Assembly (NCBI GenBank): GCA_025667525.1
Contig: CM046881.1
Location: 27,105,580-27,169,579 of the forward strand
Source: Glebionis coronaria
Lineage: Eukaryota > Streptophyta > Magnoliopsida > Asterales > Asteraceae
DNA: 64,000 nucleotides
Direction of reading: 5' to 3'
The position numbers and the translations under genes were made by a program. Positions within the stretch are counted from its first letter, which is position 1. The number at the start of each line of letters is the position of its first letter. Of this stretch, positions 25,161-37,064 are shown piece by piece. The notes below the pieces were generated by a model. The model was not told where the DNA came from. It ran no database searches and saw only the letters and a list, made by a program, of their open reading frames with translations.

Positions 25161-27958
25161 TGTGACACCCTAGAATCGAGGTCATTAACGATATCCTAAA
25201 TTACGCTAATTTTTGAAATTTTTAATAAATTTTAATTTCTATAATTATAAGTACTTTGGTTAAAACCGATGTTCGAGGTTATAATTTTTACGTTTGACGT
25301 TTTGAGAAGGACGATGACGATTACGATCCCGAGGGATGCCCAATTTTATATAATTTTTGACGATTTATCGATAATGTAATTTTTCGAGAATTTTATTTAC
25401 GGTACGTGTTAAGTTGAGTCGTGTGAGTTTTATAGCCTTCCAAGTACATTTAAAGTATCCCAAAAATATTTTGGAGCGTTCGGGAAGATTTCCGACTCCC
25501 GTAAAATTTTCAAAAGTGACAAATGAGTCAAACCCGCAAAGTTTTGAGGTTGTTTTCTATTTAAGGACAAAAGAAGCCCAATATTGCACTTAGGTCCCTC
25601 CTAACTATCAAAAAGGGGCAAAGTGGACAAACACACAAACACATACAACATTTCACAAGAAAAATCAAACATCACTCCCTCCCTCTCTCTCTAAACCCAC
25701 GGTCACCCCAAGAACACACAAAAATCCACCAAAAATCTTTTCTACTTGATTTTTCAAAAATCTAAGGTTAGACCACGCTTAGTTTGGTCATTACCCACCT
25801 ATTCATGTAATCAAATCCAACATGCATTGATAAAAATTTTTCAAGATTTTTCATATGATCCAAAATTCGTTTTTGTGGCTATTTGAGCTAATGCATGTTA
25901 ATTTTGAGTGTTATGGAAGTATAAACACCATGAAAACCCACCAAAATTAATTTGGTTGTGGTGATTTGGTCACCCAAACCCCACGGCAATGGGGGTTGTT
26001 TGGGGAGCCATGGTGGTTGTTGATTTTGCATGTTGTTGTTACGTTTGGTTTATTGTTTTAGAAAGATTCATATAGGTTTTATTACTTGCATGTGTATTTT
26101 TCTTTGATTTTGATATTGAGATTGGTTGATCAATAGGGGTAGGATGGAAGTTTGATGTTAGGATATGTTTGGGAAGGCTTAGGATGATGTTTAGTATTGG
26201 TTAGAAGTCTTGGAATCGAGTCTAAGCGTGTTTTTGGTATAGTCATTTTTAGGCAGAAACATTTGGTCTATTTTGGAAAAATGATTTTTGTTTCAAGTCT
26301 TGAAAACTAAATATAGTGATAGAGGGTTTTTCTAGCTTTAATTTGGTATAAGGTAGAGCCCGTGACTCAAAACGAGCTAAAAGTTATGACATTTTAAAGA
26401 TCGGGTACCGGGAGACGAGGACTTTCACAATCCGGATTTGTGCAAAGTTTTAGTCAAATCCCGAGGGTCACAAGTATAATTTGGTGAATGATCAAGGGTC
26501 AAAACTTGGTCCCTAACCTGTACAAATGAGTCTATGTGTTGACTTATGAGTCAAGGAGGTCAAAGGTATTTTTCATATAGGTCAAAGTGGTCAAAATTGG
26601 TCGAAGCGCAATTTCAGCCCGTAAAATGTAGTCGTGGAAATGAGTTGCGTGACGGGTCGTAAAAGTGAAAACTTTTATTGGGTTTAAAAACATGTTATCT
26701 ACAGGTCATATAGGATTTTTGGAAATTTTATCAAATTTTATAAGCAAGGTTTAATAAGGCAAAACAGCCCGTACTTTAGTCAAGTACCGGCAAGAACGTG
26801 TAAAAATGGACAACGTAGGTTATAAGAACGAATGGAATAAAATGAATGATACTTGTTGTTTTTGTTTTTGGCGTGAGTTATATTTGTCTTAAGTGACTTG
26901 TATATATGTATTTTATACAGTACCGTAAGTATTTAAATGAGATTACTCATTACGCGTTATTTGTGATAGGTGTTGATTTACCCGGGCATCCGTAACATCG
27001 TCAGTGAACACTCCTCGAACTACCGACTACTTAATATCTAAGGTGTGAATTTATAGCCTCGCTTATACTTATTTCAAATTGTTTTACCCGCGAGGGAAAT
27101 GCATGCTAGTTTTTAAAAGGAACGTATATCATGAATGATTGTTAGACCCGAAAGTTGCCTTAGAAATTGTGTTGAGTACCAAAGTTGCAAAAGTCCCTAA
27201 ATTCATGAACTATTAACTATTGTCTTGCCCTTGCGAAGGGGGAAATAGCCGCTTATGCAATTTGTAGTACTACGGGGTTAACGACCCAATGCTAGCCGAG
27301 AAGCTGTACTTATAGTAAGTTCTGCGGTAGATTATTTTGTATGAGAAATAAGGTATAATTGCAACTGATGCCTTTAGAGGGGCACTGGTTTCATCTGAAT
27401 CATGCCGGTATATTTACGCGGGTGATTGAGTTAACGGATTAGTGTCATGAGCTTAAACACAATTGTCAGTATCCTGATTATAGTTTGTTTGATCGACAAG
27501 ACTATAAATGATCACGAATGGTTTTTATTATATATACGTTCAAATGGATTGAAAAACCTATGAATTCCACTCAACGTTTTCGTTGACCAAATTTTTGGCA
27601 TGTATTTCAGGTAACCGCTGAGCAGTAGGATGGAGCATGCATGGGATGGATGTTGTGTGATCGGCTTGGTGTCCGCTTGTTTTTCCCTCCTTTTCTACTT
27701 AAACAATTTTTATGTTTAATGTCATGTGGTTGTAAAACTGAAGTTTTTGGGTTGAGATTCATGGGGACCGAAACGCTAAACTCTGTGCACTATTTGGGGT
27801 TGGAAAAACTGTGGACATGTATTATCTAACAATTTTAAATGTTGAAATTTTAAGTCGACGTCTTTTTAGCGTCGTTTGATATATCTTGTGTGCAATGAAT
27901 ACTGTGTAGCACCCATTGTTGTAGTTCCGCTGCGCATAACAAATGTGGGGGTGTTACA
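25161..27958 (+). repeat. Element E 5' LTR, 2,798 bp
   Basis: It starts TGTGACACCC and ends GGTGTTACA. It matches 34192-36991 almost base for base: by eye I find one substitution (TTTATTG versus TTTGTTG near 26047/35080) and one extra CT in a CTCTCT run. A TATA-like TCTATTTAAGGAC lies near 25556, followed by a CT-rich leader. A 62-codon ORF at 27641-27829 is present in both LTRs and is probably chance. Confidence 0.95.
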
Positions 27959-27961
27959 GAT

Positions 27962-27973
27962 TGGTATCAGAGC
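27962..27973 (+). promoter_or_regulatory. Primer-binding site of element E
   Basis: TGGTATCAGAGC, the exact complement of the 3' end of initiator-Met tRNA, three bases after the LTR end. Confidence 0.95.
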
Positions 27974-28349
27974 CACGAGTTATAGAGAACTAGGTCGTTT
28001 TTGAAAATCCTAAACTATAACTTTTGGTGTCGTAAGAAAAGGGTCCAAGCACACACAACTATCCTGCATGGCTCCGGTAAGATTTATTGTTGTATTTATG
28101 GCATTTGACGTATACTTTTGAGTAAAGTATATATGTGGGTAATTATTATATAAGTATGGAATTACTATATGTAGACGTTAAATTTTACGTGAAATATCCG
28201 ACATCGTAATTTTCATATTTATCATGCATGAGCATCATATTATTACATTTCGGGCATATGTACCACCTTTGCATTGCATTTGCATGCATATATTTATAAT
28301 TATTGTATAATTACTTATGTACCCTCCGAAATTCGCTGTTATTGCAGGA

Positions 28350-29339
28350 ATGGCCGAGGTACCGCCCAACGATAACGGAAACGATTACGTCGTAGGTCAC
28401 GAAGGGGGACCGTTTCCTCCAAACCCGCCGGACAATAATAATGGATGGATCGCTCCAGAAGACGAAATAGGGCCGGAAAATGACAATGGCGAAAGTGAGG
28501 TGGATAATTTCAGCATGAGTAGTGACGACAATAAGGATTCCGAAGAAGAGCCCGAGGAGCTATTGGATGATGGCATTCCCGAGGATGCCGTAGGCCAGAC
28601 CGAACCCGATTTGTTTCAATCCCCGAGTTCGCCGAAGGGTTATGAGGTACCACCGACCGGTCGTTATGAGCAGCAACCTTTTGATCGCCCGATGGACAAT
28701 AGTAATGGGAGCAGTGGAGAGTCATCCAAGTCGCCATCGATTCACGAGAATATTGCAAGGGTCTATTTTCCGAGACCGAGTCACTACTGGGATCCCGCAG
28801 GTCGTTTGGGGAGGATGGAAAGGTTAATGTATGAGCGGTTTGTAGTTGAGACTAGGGTGATTAAGAAGTTTGATAAGACTGAGAGGGAGCATCAAAGATT
28901 GTTGGAAAGGACTTCAAGAATTGCGTATGATGGGATGATGAACACAAGTGCCATCAACAGTTTGAAATCAATGGTTGCGAATTTAAGTGCTAGTCTTGAT
29001 CGTGTGAGGGAAGACCAGATGAGGTTGTCGAGGATGCAGAGTTGGGAGCATCGTGTGAGGGATTCATTGCCCCCGGATTGGAGATTCGTGGACGATGTGG
29101 AGATGGAGGCGAATGACTTCATGGTTCAGCCGCCTACTGGAGGTGCTTGTATTTCGGTGGGAAGTCAAGGAGCGATTGAGCATGGATCCACATCAGGGAC
29201 GAGAAAGGAAACAGAATGTGGGCCAGATGAGAAAGGAAAGGGAAAAGTGGATGATGTGGACGAGGACGTGAGTGATGAGGAAACCGAGGACGACGACGAG
29301 CCGCCATCCAAGAGGCAGTGTGGATCACCACATGCCTAG
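28350..29339 (+). CDS. Element E extra ORF upstream of gag, unknown function
   Basis: I do not recognise this 329-residue protein. It starts at ATG 28350, three bases after a strong acceptor (TTATTGCAG, ending 28347). A donor (GCTCCG|GTAAGA, 28077) lies upstream, so the 5' leader probably has an intron of about 271 bp. The N-terminal third is acidic and Pro/Asn-rich. A middle region is helical and likely coiled coil (YERFVVETRVIKKFDKTERE, then MVANLSASLDRVREDQMRLS). The C-terminus is Lys/Glu/Asp-rich and ends PPSKRQCG, which may be a nuclear signal. Tekay-type elements usually start with gag, so an intact separate frame here is unusual. It has no stop or shift. Confidence 0.7.
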   Translation: MAEVPPNDNGNDYVVGHEGGPFPPNPPDNNNGWIAPEDEIGPENDNGESEVDNFSMSSDDNKDSEEEPEELLDDGIPEDAVGQTEPDLFQSPSSPKGYEVPPTGRYEQQPFDRPMDNSNGSSGESSKSPSIHENIARVYFPRPSHYWDPAGRLGRMERLMYERFVVETRVIKKFDKTEREHQRLLERTSRIAYDGMMNTSAINSLKSMVANLSASLDRVREDQMRLSRMQSWEHRVRDSLPPDWRFVDDVEMEANDFMVQPPTGGACISVGSQGAIEHGSTSGTRKETECGPDEKGKGKVDDVDEDVSDEETEDDDEPPSKRQCGSPHA

Positions 29340-29680
29340 TTACTTGTTTTGTATTTTTCTTTGATCATTGTAATAGAACTATTTTAGACCTTTGTATGAT
29401 GGTATTATGACGAGAAACTCAAGTACTTGATGTTTTGTGGTGAATGATTGTAGTGGCATTACTTGTCACGATTTTGGTTAACTATCAATACAATCTATGT
29501 TACCTTTCATGATCTGTGATATGTCTTAAATTTGATCTTTTGTGGTGTGAATTGATGAATATTAGTAACTCCGTAGTGATGTGTCGTTGTATGTATTTTA
29601 TGTCTGGGAAACTTGATATGAATACTTACATTGTTTTTCTATATTTTCTTGTCTTGCAGAAAGAGATATTCGATAAAACA

Positions 29681-30979
29681 ATGCCTCCAAAGTTGACTGC
29701 CGATCGTGTTAACAACATGATTCAGGAAGCGATAGCTAATGCGTTGCAAGCGGACCGAGCTGGGAGAAATCAGGATCCAGGAAGGAACGCGGGGAGACAA
29801 CCAGCCCCAAGAGTGTGTACCTATTCAAGCTTTATGAAGTGCGGTCCTACGCAGTTCCGTGGATCAGGTGGAGCCCTAGAACTTAGGCGATGGTTGGAAA
29901 AAGTTGAGAGTACGTTTGAAATCAGTGGTTGTGCAGAGGCGGATAAAGTAAAGTTTGCAGCAGCTACATTTCTGGATGATGCGTTAAGCTGGTGGAACAC
30001 CCAGGTAGCTACGGTGGGATTGGCTGTGGCGAATGCGAGAACGTGGAATGCAACCAAAGCTTTGTTGACAAAGAAGTTCTGCCCAGAGGAGGAATTGGGG
30101 CAATTGGAGGACGAACTGAGACATTTGACCTTAAAGAACAACGATATAGCTGCTTACACCAGGAGATTCAATGAGTTAAGTCTTTTGTGTCCGGACATAT
30201 TTGCCAATGACGCCAAGAAAATGAAGCAGTATATTAAGGGTTTATCTAGCAACATCAAGGGTGAAACAACTTCGTCGAAACCTGGAACGTTTGACGAAGC
30301 GGTTCAAATGGCTCACGCTTTGATGGACGTTAAGCTTCAGGACAAGCAGAACTACATTGCTGAGGGTAACAAAAGAAAATGGGAGGCAGCACAAGGCAAT
30401 CAATCCCAAGGCCAGAACCGAGGAGGAAATCGAAACAACCAAGGGCCGAACCGTAATCAGCAGTTTAATCAGAGAAGGAACGAAGGGATGAGGGCCGTGA
30501 CGAACCCTAGAGGTGTGAAAGTGAATCCCCATTGTGGAAAGTGCAACTTGTATCATGTTGGAAACTGCCCGCAGGCATGCGGCAAATGTGGAAAGGCAGG
30601 TCATAGGACTGCTAGTTGTCGAATGGGAGGAGTAGCCACTGGGGCTAATGCTATCAGGATGAGAGGATGTTATAGCTGTGGAGAAAGAGGGCATGTGCAA
30701 GCAAATTGCCCGAAGGCAGGGAACAGACGGGGAGGAAATAATGCGGCAGCTGTGTATCAAGTGGGAACTGCTGATAAACCACAAGGTCCCAATGTGGTTA
30801 CCGGTACGTTTTTGCTAGACGCTTGTTATGCTAGTATTTTATTTGATTCTGGCTCCGACAAGAGTTTTGTAGACGTTAGATTTAGTCGTCATATCGATAG
30901 AGAACCGGTATTGTTAACGACTAGTTATAATGTTGAATTATCCGATGGAAAAAAATTGTTAGTACGAATTCTATACTGA
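29681..30979 (+). CDS. Element E gag and start of protease
   Basis: The start chosen is ATG 29681 (AAAACAATGCC); the frame is open from 29516. An acceptor CTTGCAG ends at 29659. The capsid domain ([17 protein letters not shown] ... [17 protein letters not shown] ... [20 protein letters not shown]) is a typical Gypsy gag. A Gln/Asn/Arg-rich linker precedes three Cys clusters: [12 protein letters not shown] (atypical spacing), [14 protein letters not shown] and [14 protein letters not shown]. The aspartic protease site is [11 protein letters not shown]. The frame stops at TGA 30977-30979, in the middle of protease. Confidence 0.9.
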   Translation: MPPKLTADRVNNMIQEAIANALQADRAGRNQDPGRNAGRQPAPRVCTYSSFMKCGPTQFRGSGGALELRRWLEKVESTFEISGCAEADKVKFAAATFLDDALSWWNTQVATVGLAVANARTWNATKALLTKKFCPEEELGQLEDELRHLTLKNNDIAAYTRRFNELSLLCPDIFANDAKKMKQYIKGLSSNIKGETTSSKPGTFDEAVQMAHALMDVKLQDKQNYIAEGNKRKWEAAQGNQSQGQNRGGNRNNQGPNRNQQFNQRRNEGMRAVTNPRGVKVNPHCGKCNLYHVGNCPQACGKCGKAGHRTASCRMGGVATGANAIRMRGCYSCGERGHVQANCPKAGNRRGGNNAAAVYQVGTADKPQGPNVVTGTFLLDACYASILFDSGSDKSFVDVRFSRHIDREPVLLTTSYNVELSDGKKLLVRILY

Positions 30980-33900
30980 AAGGGTGTACCTTGAAGTTAG
31001 GAAACTACGCTTTTAAAATCGACTTGATGCCTATAGAGCTAGGATCGTTTGACGTGATTGTGGGAATGGATTGGCTAATGGCGCATAGTGCTACAATCGT
31101 CTGTGGTGAGAGATTGGTGCAGATTCCGCTGAGGAATAGGGTTTTGACGGTAAAGGGAGACGAATGCACTTCTCGTTTGAAGGTGATTTCGTGTTTGAAG
31201 ATGATGAAGTACATAGAGAGCGGATGCGATGTGTTTTTGGCACAAGTTTCGAGCGATGGTGATGTAGAGGCGAGAATTGAAGAGGTACCAATTATTCGCG
31301 AGTATCCGGACGTTTTTCCAGACGAGTTGCCAGGTTTACCGCCTAATCGTGAGGTCGAGTTTCGAATTGATTTAGTGCCAGGAGCTGCACCGGTTGCACG
31401 TGCACCTTATCGTTTAGCACCATCTGAGTTAAAGGAGTTAGCGGATCAATTGAAGGAGTTGATGGACAAAGGATTTATTAGGCCGAGCTCATCACCTTGG
31501 GGAGCGCCAGTGTTGTTCGTAAAGAAGAAGGATGGTTCGTTTAGGATGTGTATTGACTATAGAGAACTCAATAAGCTGACGGTTAAGAATCGGTACCCAT
31601 TACCGAGGATTGATGATTTGTTCGATCAATTGCAAGGGTCCAGTGTATACTCAAAGATCGATTTAAGATCAGGGTATCATCAACTGCGTGTAAGAGAGGA
31701 GGATATTCCTGTAACTGCCTTTCGTACGCGGTATGGACACTTTGAATTTCGAGTGATGCCGTTTGGGTTGACAAACGCGCCTGCTGTATTCATGGATCTT
31801 ATGAATCGCGTGTGCAAGCCGTATCTAGATAAGTTTGTTATTGTTTTCATCGACGACATACTTATTTACTCTAAGAGTAAGGAGGAGCACGAGAAGCACC
31901 TGAGAAAGATTCTGGAGTTGTTAAGGAAGGAGAAACTGTATGCAAAATTCTCTAAGTGTGAGTTTTGGTTGGAATCAGTGCAGTTTCTAGGTCATGTGAT
32001 TGATAAGGAAGGAGTTCGTGTAGATCCTGCTAAGATCGTAGCGATCAGGGAATGGTCAGCACCGACGACGCCGACTGAAGTTCGACAATTTCTGGGTTTA
32101 GCTGGGTATTATCGAAGGTTTATTGAAGGATTTTCGTTGATTGCGAAACCATTGACGAGGCTTACCGAGAAGAATAGGGTGTATGAATGGGGAAATGAGG
32201 AAGAGCTTGCTTTCGAAACGCTCAAGGATAAGTTATGTTCCGCGCCGATTTTATCATTGCCTGAAGGAACCGAAGATTTCGTAGTGTATTGTGATGCGTC
32301 TCGTAAAGGTTACGGAGCAGTATTAATGCAACGTGAAAAGGTGATAGCTTACGCGTCGAGGCAATTAAGGAAGAACGAGGAAAACTACACGACGCACGAT
32401 TTGGAATTAGGAGCGGTAGTTTTTGCGTTGAAGCTGTGGAGACACTATCTGTATGGGACAAAGTGTGTTGTATTCACTGATCACAAGAGTTTGCAGCACA
32501 TTTTAGATCAAAAGGAGTTGAATATGCGACAAAGACGATGGGTTGAACTATTGAGTGATTATGATTGTGAAATTCGCTATCACCCTGGCAAGGCGAATGT
32601 TGTAGCGGATGCATTAAGTAGGAAGGAACGGGAGAAACCTTTGAGGGTTAGAGCTTTAGTGATGAGTGAGAGCGTTGACTTAACCGAAACCATACTAAAG
32701 GCTCAGGAGAGAGGTTTAATGAAAGGGAATGTTGAAGCCGAGAATTTGGGACGAATGTTGAAACCTCTTTTTGTGATTAGGTCTGACGGACTAAGATATT
32801 TTGAGAATCGAATTTGGTTACCATTGTGTCCATCTGAGGAAGGAAAGCCTGGAGTTCGAGAATTGGTTATGAATGAGTCGCATAAGTCGAAGTATTCGAT
32901 ACATCCTGGATCGGATAAGATGTACCACGACCTGAAGAAAGTCTATTGGTGGCCGAATATGAAGGCAGATATTGCTCGTTACGTCAGTAAGTGTTTGACT
33001 TGCGCGAAGGTTCAGGCAGAACATAAGAAACCATCTGGATTGTTGGTACAACCGGAAATCCCAGAATGGAAATGGGAGAAAATCGCAATGGATTTTGTGA
33101 CGGGTTTACCTAGGACTCCTAGTGGATGCGATATGATATGGGTAATTGTGGACAGGTTGACGAAATCTGCTCATTTCTTACCTATGAAGAAGACGGACAG
33201 CATGGAAAAACTCGCCAGCGTGTACGTGAAGGAGATCGTCTGTAGACATGGAGTGCCGTTATCGATCATTTCGGATCGCGACAGTAGATTTACGTCGGAA
33301 TTTTGGAGATCGCTTCAACGTGCGATGGGCACTGAACTGAGTTTAAGCACGGCTTATCACCCGGAAACTGACGGCCAGAGTGAACGAACGATTCAAACGA
33401 TGGAGGACATGCTCCGAGCATGCGTGATCGATTTTGGAGGAAGTTGGGAACGCCACTTGCCTCTGGTGGAATTTTCGTACAATAATAGTTATCATGCGAG
33501 CATCAAAGCGGCACCGTTCGAAGCATTGTATGGAAGGAAGTGTAGATCGCCTGTGTGTTGGAGTGAAGTAGGGGAAAGTCAATTGACTGGACCCGAAATG
33601 GTTTTAGAAACGACAGAGAAGATCGTGCAGATCAAGAACCGACTACTTGCTGCGAGAAGCCGACAGAAAAGTTATGCTGATAACCGAAGGAAACCGTTGG
33701 AGTTTGAAGTTGGAGATATGGTTATGCTCAAGGTATCGCCATGGAAGGGTGTAATTCGTTTTGGGAAGAAAGGAAAGTTGAGTCCGAGGTATATTGGACC
33801 GTTTAAAATCGTTGAACGAATTGGACCAGTAGCGTACAAGTTAGAATTGCCGACCGAACTTAGTGCTATTCATGACACGTTCCACGTATCGAACCTGAAG

Positions 33901-34128
33901 AAGAGTTTGGCGGACGAGGAATTGGTGATTCCTTTGGACGAGATTCGACTAGACGACAAAATGCACTTCGTGGAAGAACCTGTGGAAATTATGGACCGGG
34001 AGGTCAAGCGGTTGAAGCGTAGTAGGATTCCCATTGTGAAGGTCCGATGGAATTCTAAGCGTGGACCGGAATACACCTGGGAACGTGAGGACTTTTTCAA
34101 GGAAAGGTATCCTCATTTGTTCCAGTAA
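30980..34128 (+). pseudogene. Element E pol: protease end, RT, RNase H, integrase, chromodomain (frameshifted from gag)
   Basis: The frame differs from gag by one; the shift lies between about 30966 and 30976. The protease end is [10 protein letters not shown]. Reverse transcriptase has [12 protein letters not shown] and FIDDILIY (residues 286-289 counted from 30991). RNase H has [16 protein letters not shown] and [10 protein letters not shown]. The integrase zinc domain is intact (H...H...CLTCAKVQ). The catalytic core shows [22 protein letters not shown] and GQSERTIQ, so D, D and E are present. The last 60 residues ([20 protein letters not shown], then [16 protein letters not shown]) form a chromodomain, which in chromoviruses steers integration toward marked chromatin. 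Confidence 0.92.
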
Positions 34129-34178
34129 GACGAAATGTGAGCCCAAGAAGAGGCGAGCGCCGGGACGTCGCTCTCTTT

Positions 34179-34191
34179 AAGGAGGGGTGGA
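34179..34191 (+). promoter_or_regulatory. Polypurine tract of element E
   Basis: AAGGAGGGGTGGA directly abuts the 3' LTR start TGTGACACC. Confidence 0.9.
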
Positions 34192-36991
34192 TGTGACACC
34201 CTAGAATCGAGGTCATTAACGATATCCTAAATTACGCTAATTTTTGAAATTTTTAATAAATTTTAATTTCTATAATTATAAGTACTTTGGTTAAAACCGA
34301 TGTTCGAGGTTATAATTTTTACGTTTGACGTTTTGAGAAGGACGATGACGATTACGATCCCGAGGGATGCCCAATTTTATATAATTTTTGACGATTTATC
34401 GATAATGTAATTTTTCGAGAATTTTATTTACGGTACGTGTTAAGTTGAGTCGTGTGAGTTTTATAGCCTTCCAAGTACATTTAAAGTATCCCAAAAATAT
34501 TTTGGAGCGTTCGGGAAGATTTCCGACTCCCGTAAAATTTTCAAAAGTGACAAATGAGTCAAACCCGCAAAGTTTTGAGGTTGTTTTCTATTTAAGGACA
34601 AAAGAAGCCCAATATTGCACTTAGGTCCCTCCTAACTATCAAAAAGGGGCAAAGTGGACAAACACACAAACACATACAACATTTCACAAGAAAAATCAAA
34701 CATCACTCCCTCCCTCTCTCTCTCTAAACCCACGGTCACCCCAAGAACACACAAAAATCCACCAAAAATCTTTTCTACTTGATTTTTCAAAAATCTAAGG
34801 TTAGACCACGCTTAGTTTGGTCATTACCCACCTATTCATGTAATCAAATCCAACATGCATTGATAAAAATTTTTCAAGATTTTTCATATGATCCAAAATT
34901 CGTTTTTGTGGCTATTTGAGCTAATGCATGTTAATTTTGAGTGTTATGGAAGTATAAACACCATGAAAACCCACCAAAATTAATTTGGTTGTGGTGATTT
35001 GGTCACCCAAACCCCACGGCAATGGGGGTTGTTTGGGGAGCCATGGTGGTTGTTGATTTTGCATGTTGTTGTTACGTTTGGTTTGTTGTTTTAGAAAGAT
35101 TCATATAGGTTTTATTACTTGCATGTGTATTTTTCTTTGATTTTGATATTGAGATTGGTTGATCAATAGGGGTAGGATGGAAGTTTGATGTTAGGATATG
35201 TTTGGGAAGGCTTAGGATGATGTTTAGTATTGGTTAGAAGTCTTGGAATCGAGTCTAAGCGTGTTTTTGGTATAGTCATTTTTAGGCAGAAACATTTGGT
35301 CTATTTTGGAAAAATGATTTTTGTTTCAAGTCTTGAAAACTAAATATAGTGATAGAGGGTTTTTCTAGCTTTAATTTGGTATAAGGTAGAGCCCGTGACT
35401 CAAAACGAGCTAAAAGTTATGACATTTTAAAGATCGGGTACCGGGAGACGAGGACTTTCACAATCCGGATTTGTGCAAAGTTTTAGTCAAATCCCGAGGG
35501 TCACAAGTATAATTTGGTGAATGATCAAGGGTCAAAACTTGGTCCCTAACCTGTACAAATGAGTCTATGTGTTGACTTATGAGTCAAGGAGGTCAAAGGT
35601 ATTTTTCATATAGGTCAAAGTGGTCAAAATTGGTCGAAGCGCAATTTCAGCCCGTAAAATGTAGTCGTGGAAATGAGTTGCGTGACGGGTCGTAAAAGTG
35701 AAAACTTTTATTGGGTTTAAAAACATGTTATCTACAGGTCATATAGGATTTTTGGAAATTTTATCAAATTTTATAAGCAAGGTTTAATAAGGCAAAACAG
35801 CCCGTACTTTAGTCAAGTACCGGCAAGAACGTGTAAAAATGGACAACGTAGGTTATAAGAACGAATGGAATAAAATGAATGATACTTGTTGTTTTTGTTT
35901 TTGGCGTGAGTTATATTTGTCTTAAGTGACTTGTATATATGTATTTTATACAGTACCGTAAGTATTTAAATGAGATTACTCATTACGCGTTATTTGTGAT
36001 AGGTGTTGATTTACCCGGGCATCCGTAACATCGTCAGTGAACACTCCTCGAACTACCGACTACTTAATATCTAAGGTGTGAATTTATAGCCTCGCTTATA
36101 CTTATTTCAAATTGTTTTACCCGCGAGGGAAATGCATGCTAGTTTTTAAAAGGAACGTATATCATGAATGATTGTTAGACCCGAAAGTTGCCTTAGAAAT
36201 TGTGTTGAGTACCAAAGTTGCAAAAGTCCCTAAATTCATGAACTATTAACTATTGTCTTGCCCTTGCGAAGGGGGAAATAGCCGCTTATGCAATTTGTAG
36301 TACTACGGGGTTAACGACCCAATGCTAGCCGAGAAGCTGTACTTATAGTAAGTTCTGCGGTAGATTATTTTGTATGAGAAATAAGGTATAATTGCAACTG
36401 ATGCCTTTAGAGGGGCACTGGTTTCATCTGAATCATGCCGGTATATTTACGCGGGTGATTGAGTTAACGGATTAGTGTCATGAGCTTAAACACAATTGTC
36501 AGTATCCTGATTATAGTTTGTTTGATCGACAAGACTATAAATGATCACGAATGGTTTTTATTATATATACGTTCAAATGGATTGAAAAACCTATGAATTC
36601 CACTCAACGTTTTCGTTGACCAAATTTTTGGCATGTATTTCAGGTAACCGCTGAGCAGTAGGATGGAGCATGCATGGGATGGATGTTGTGTGATCGGCTT
36701 GGTGTCCGCTTGTTTTTCCCTCCTTTTCTACTTAAACAATTTTTATGTTTAATGTCATGTGGTTGTAAAACTGAAGTTTTTGGGTTGAGATTCATGGGGA
36801 CCGAAACGCTAAACTCTGTGCACTATTTGGGGTTGGAAAAACTGTGGACATGTATTATCTAACAATTTTAAATGTTGAAATTTTAAGTCGACGTCTTTTT
36901 AGCGTCGTTTGATATATCTTGTGTGCAATGAATACTGTGTAGCACCCATTGTTGTAGTTCCGCTGCGCATAACAAATGTGGGGGTGTTACA
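34192..36991 (+). repeat. Element E 3' LTR, 2,800 bp
   Basis: It pairs with 25161-27958. Two differences are visible in about 2.8 kb, which implies a very recent insertion. Confidence 0.95.
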
Positions 36992-37064
36992 GATTGGTAT
37001 CAGAGCCACGAGTTATAGAGAACTAGGTCGTTTTTGAAAATCCTAAACTATAACTTTTGGTGTC
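36992..37064 (+). repeat. 73-bp copy of primer site and leader after the 3' LTR
   Basis: This is identical to 27959-28031, including TGGTATCAGAGCC, and ends at TTTTGGTGTC. Beyond it the host intron resumes (TAGTGATAACCC). Canonical insertions end at the LTR, so this is an abnormal junction. Confidence 0.95.

Larger units (their letters stand above)
25161..37064 (+). mobile_element. Element E: Tekay/Del-type Gypsy chromovirus in intron 1 of the Ulp1-like gene
   Basis: LTRs lie at 25161-27958 and 34192-36991, both TGTGACACCC...GTTACA. A primer site follows the 5' LTR and a purine tract precedes the 3' LTR. Internal order is extra ORF, gag, protease, reverse transcriptase, RNase H, integrase, chromodomain, which is Gypsy; the chromodomain makes it a chromovirus. 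The shared sequence does not stop at the 3' LTR: 73 bp of primer site and leader (36992-37064) follow it. No 5-bp TSD is found. The host motif TATCACTAGTGATA appears split, with about 3 bp lost. Confidence 0.92.

Noticed and set aside
27641..27829. 62-codon ORF, repeated at 36674-36862
   Set aside because: It lies inside both LTRs of element E; its presence twice reflects LTR identity, not a gene.
30960..30991. Programmed ribosomal frameshift between gag and pol of element E
   Set aside because: The shift is inside the protease domain and no slippery heptamer is evident; an indel is simpler.
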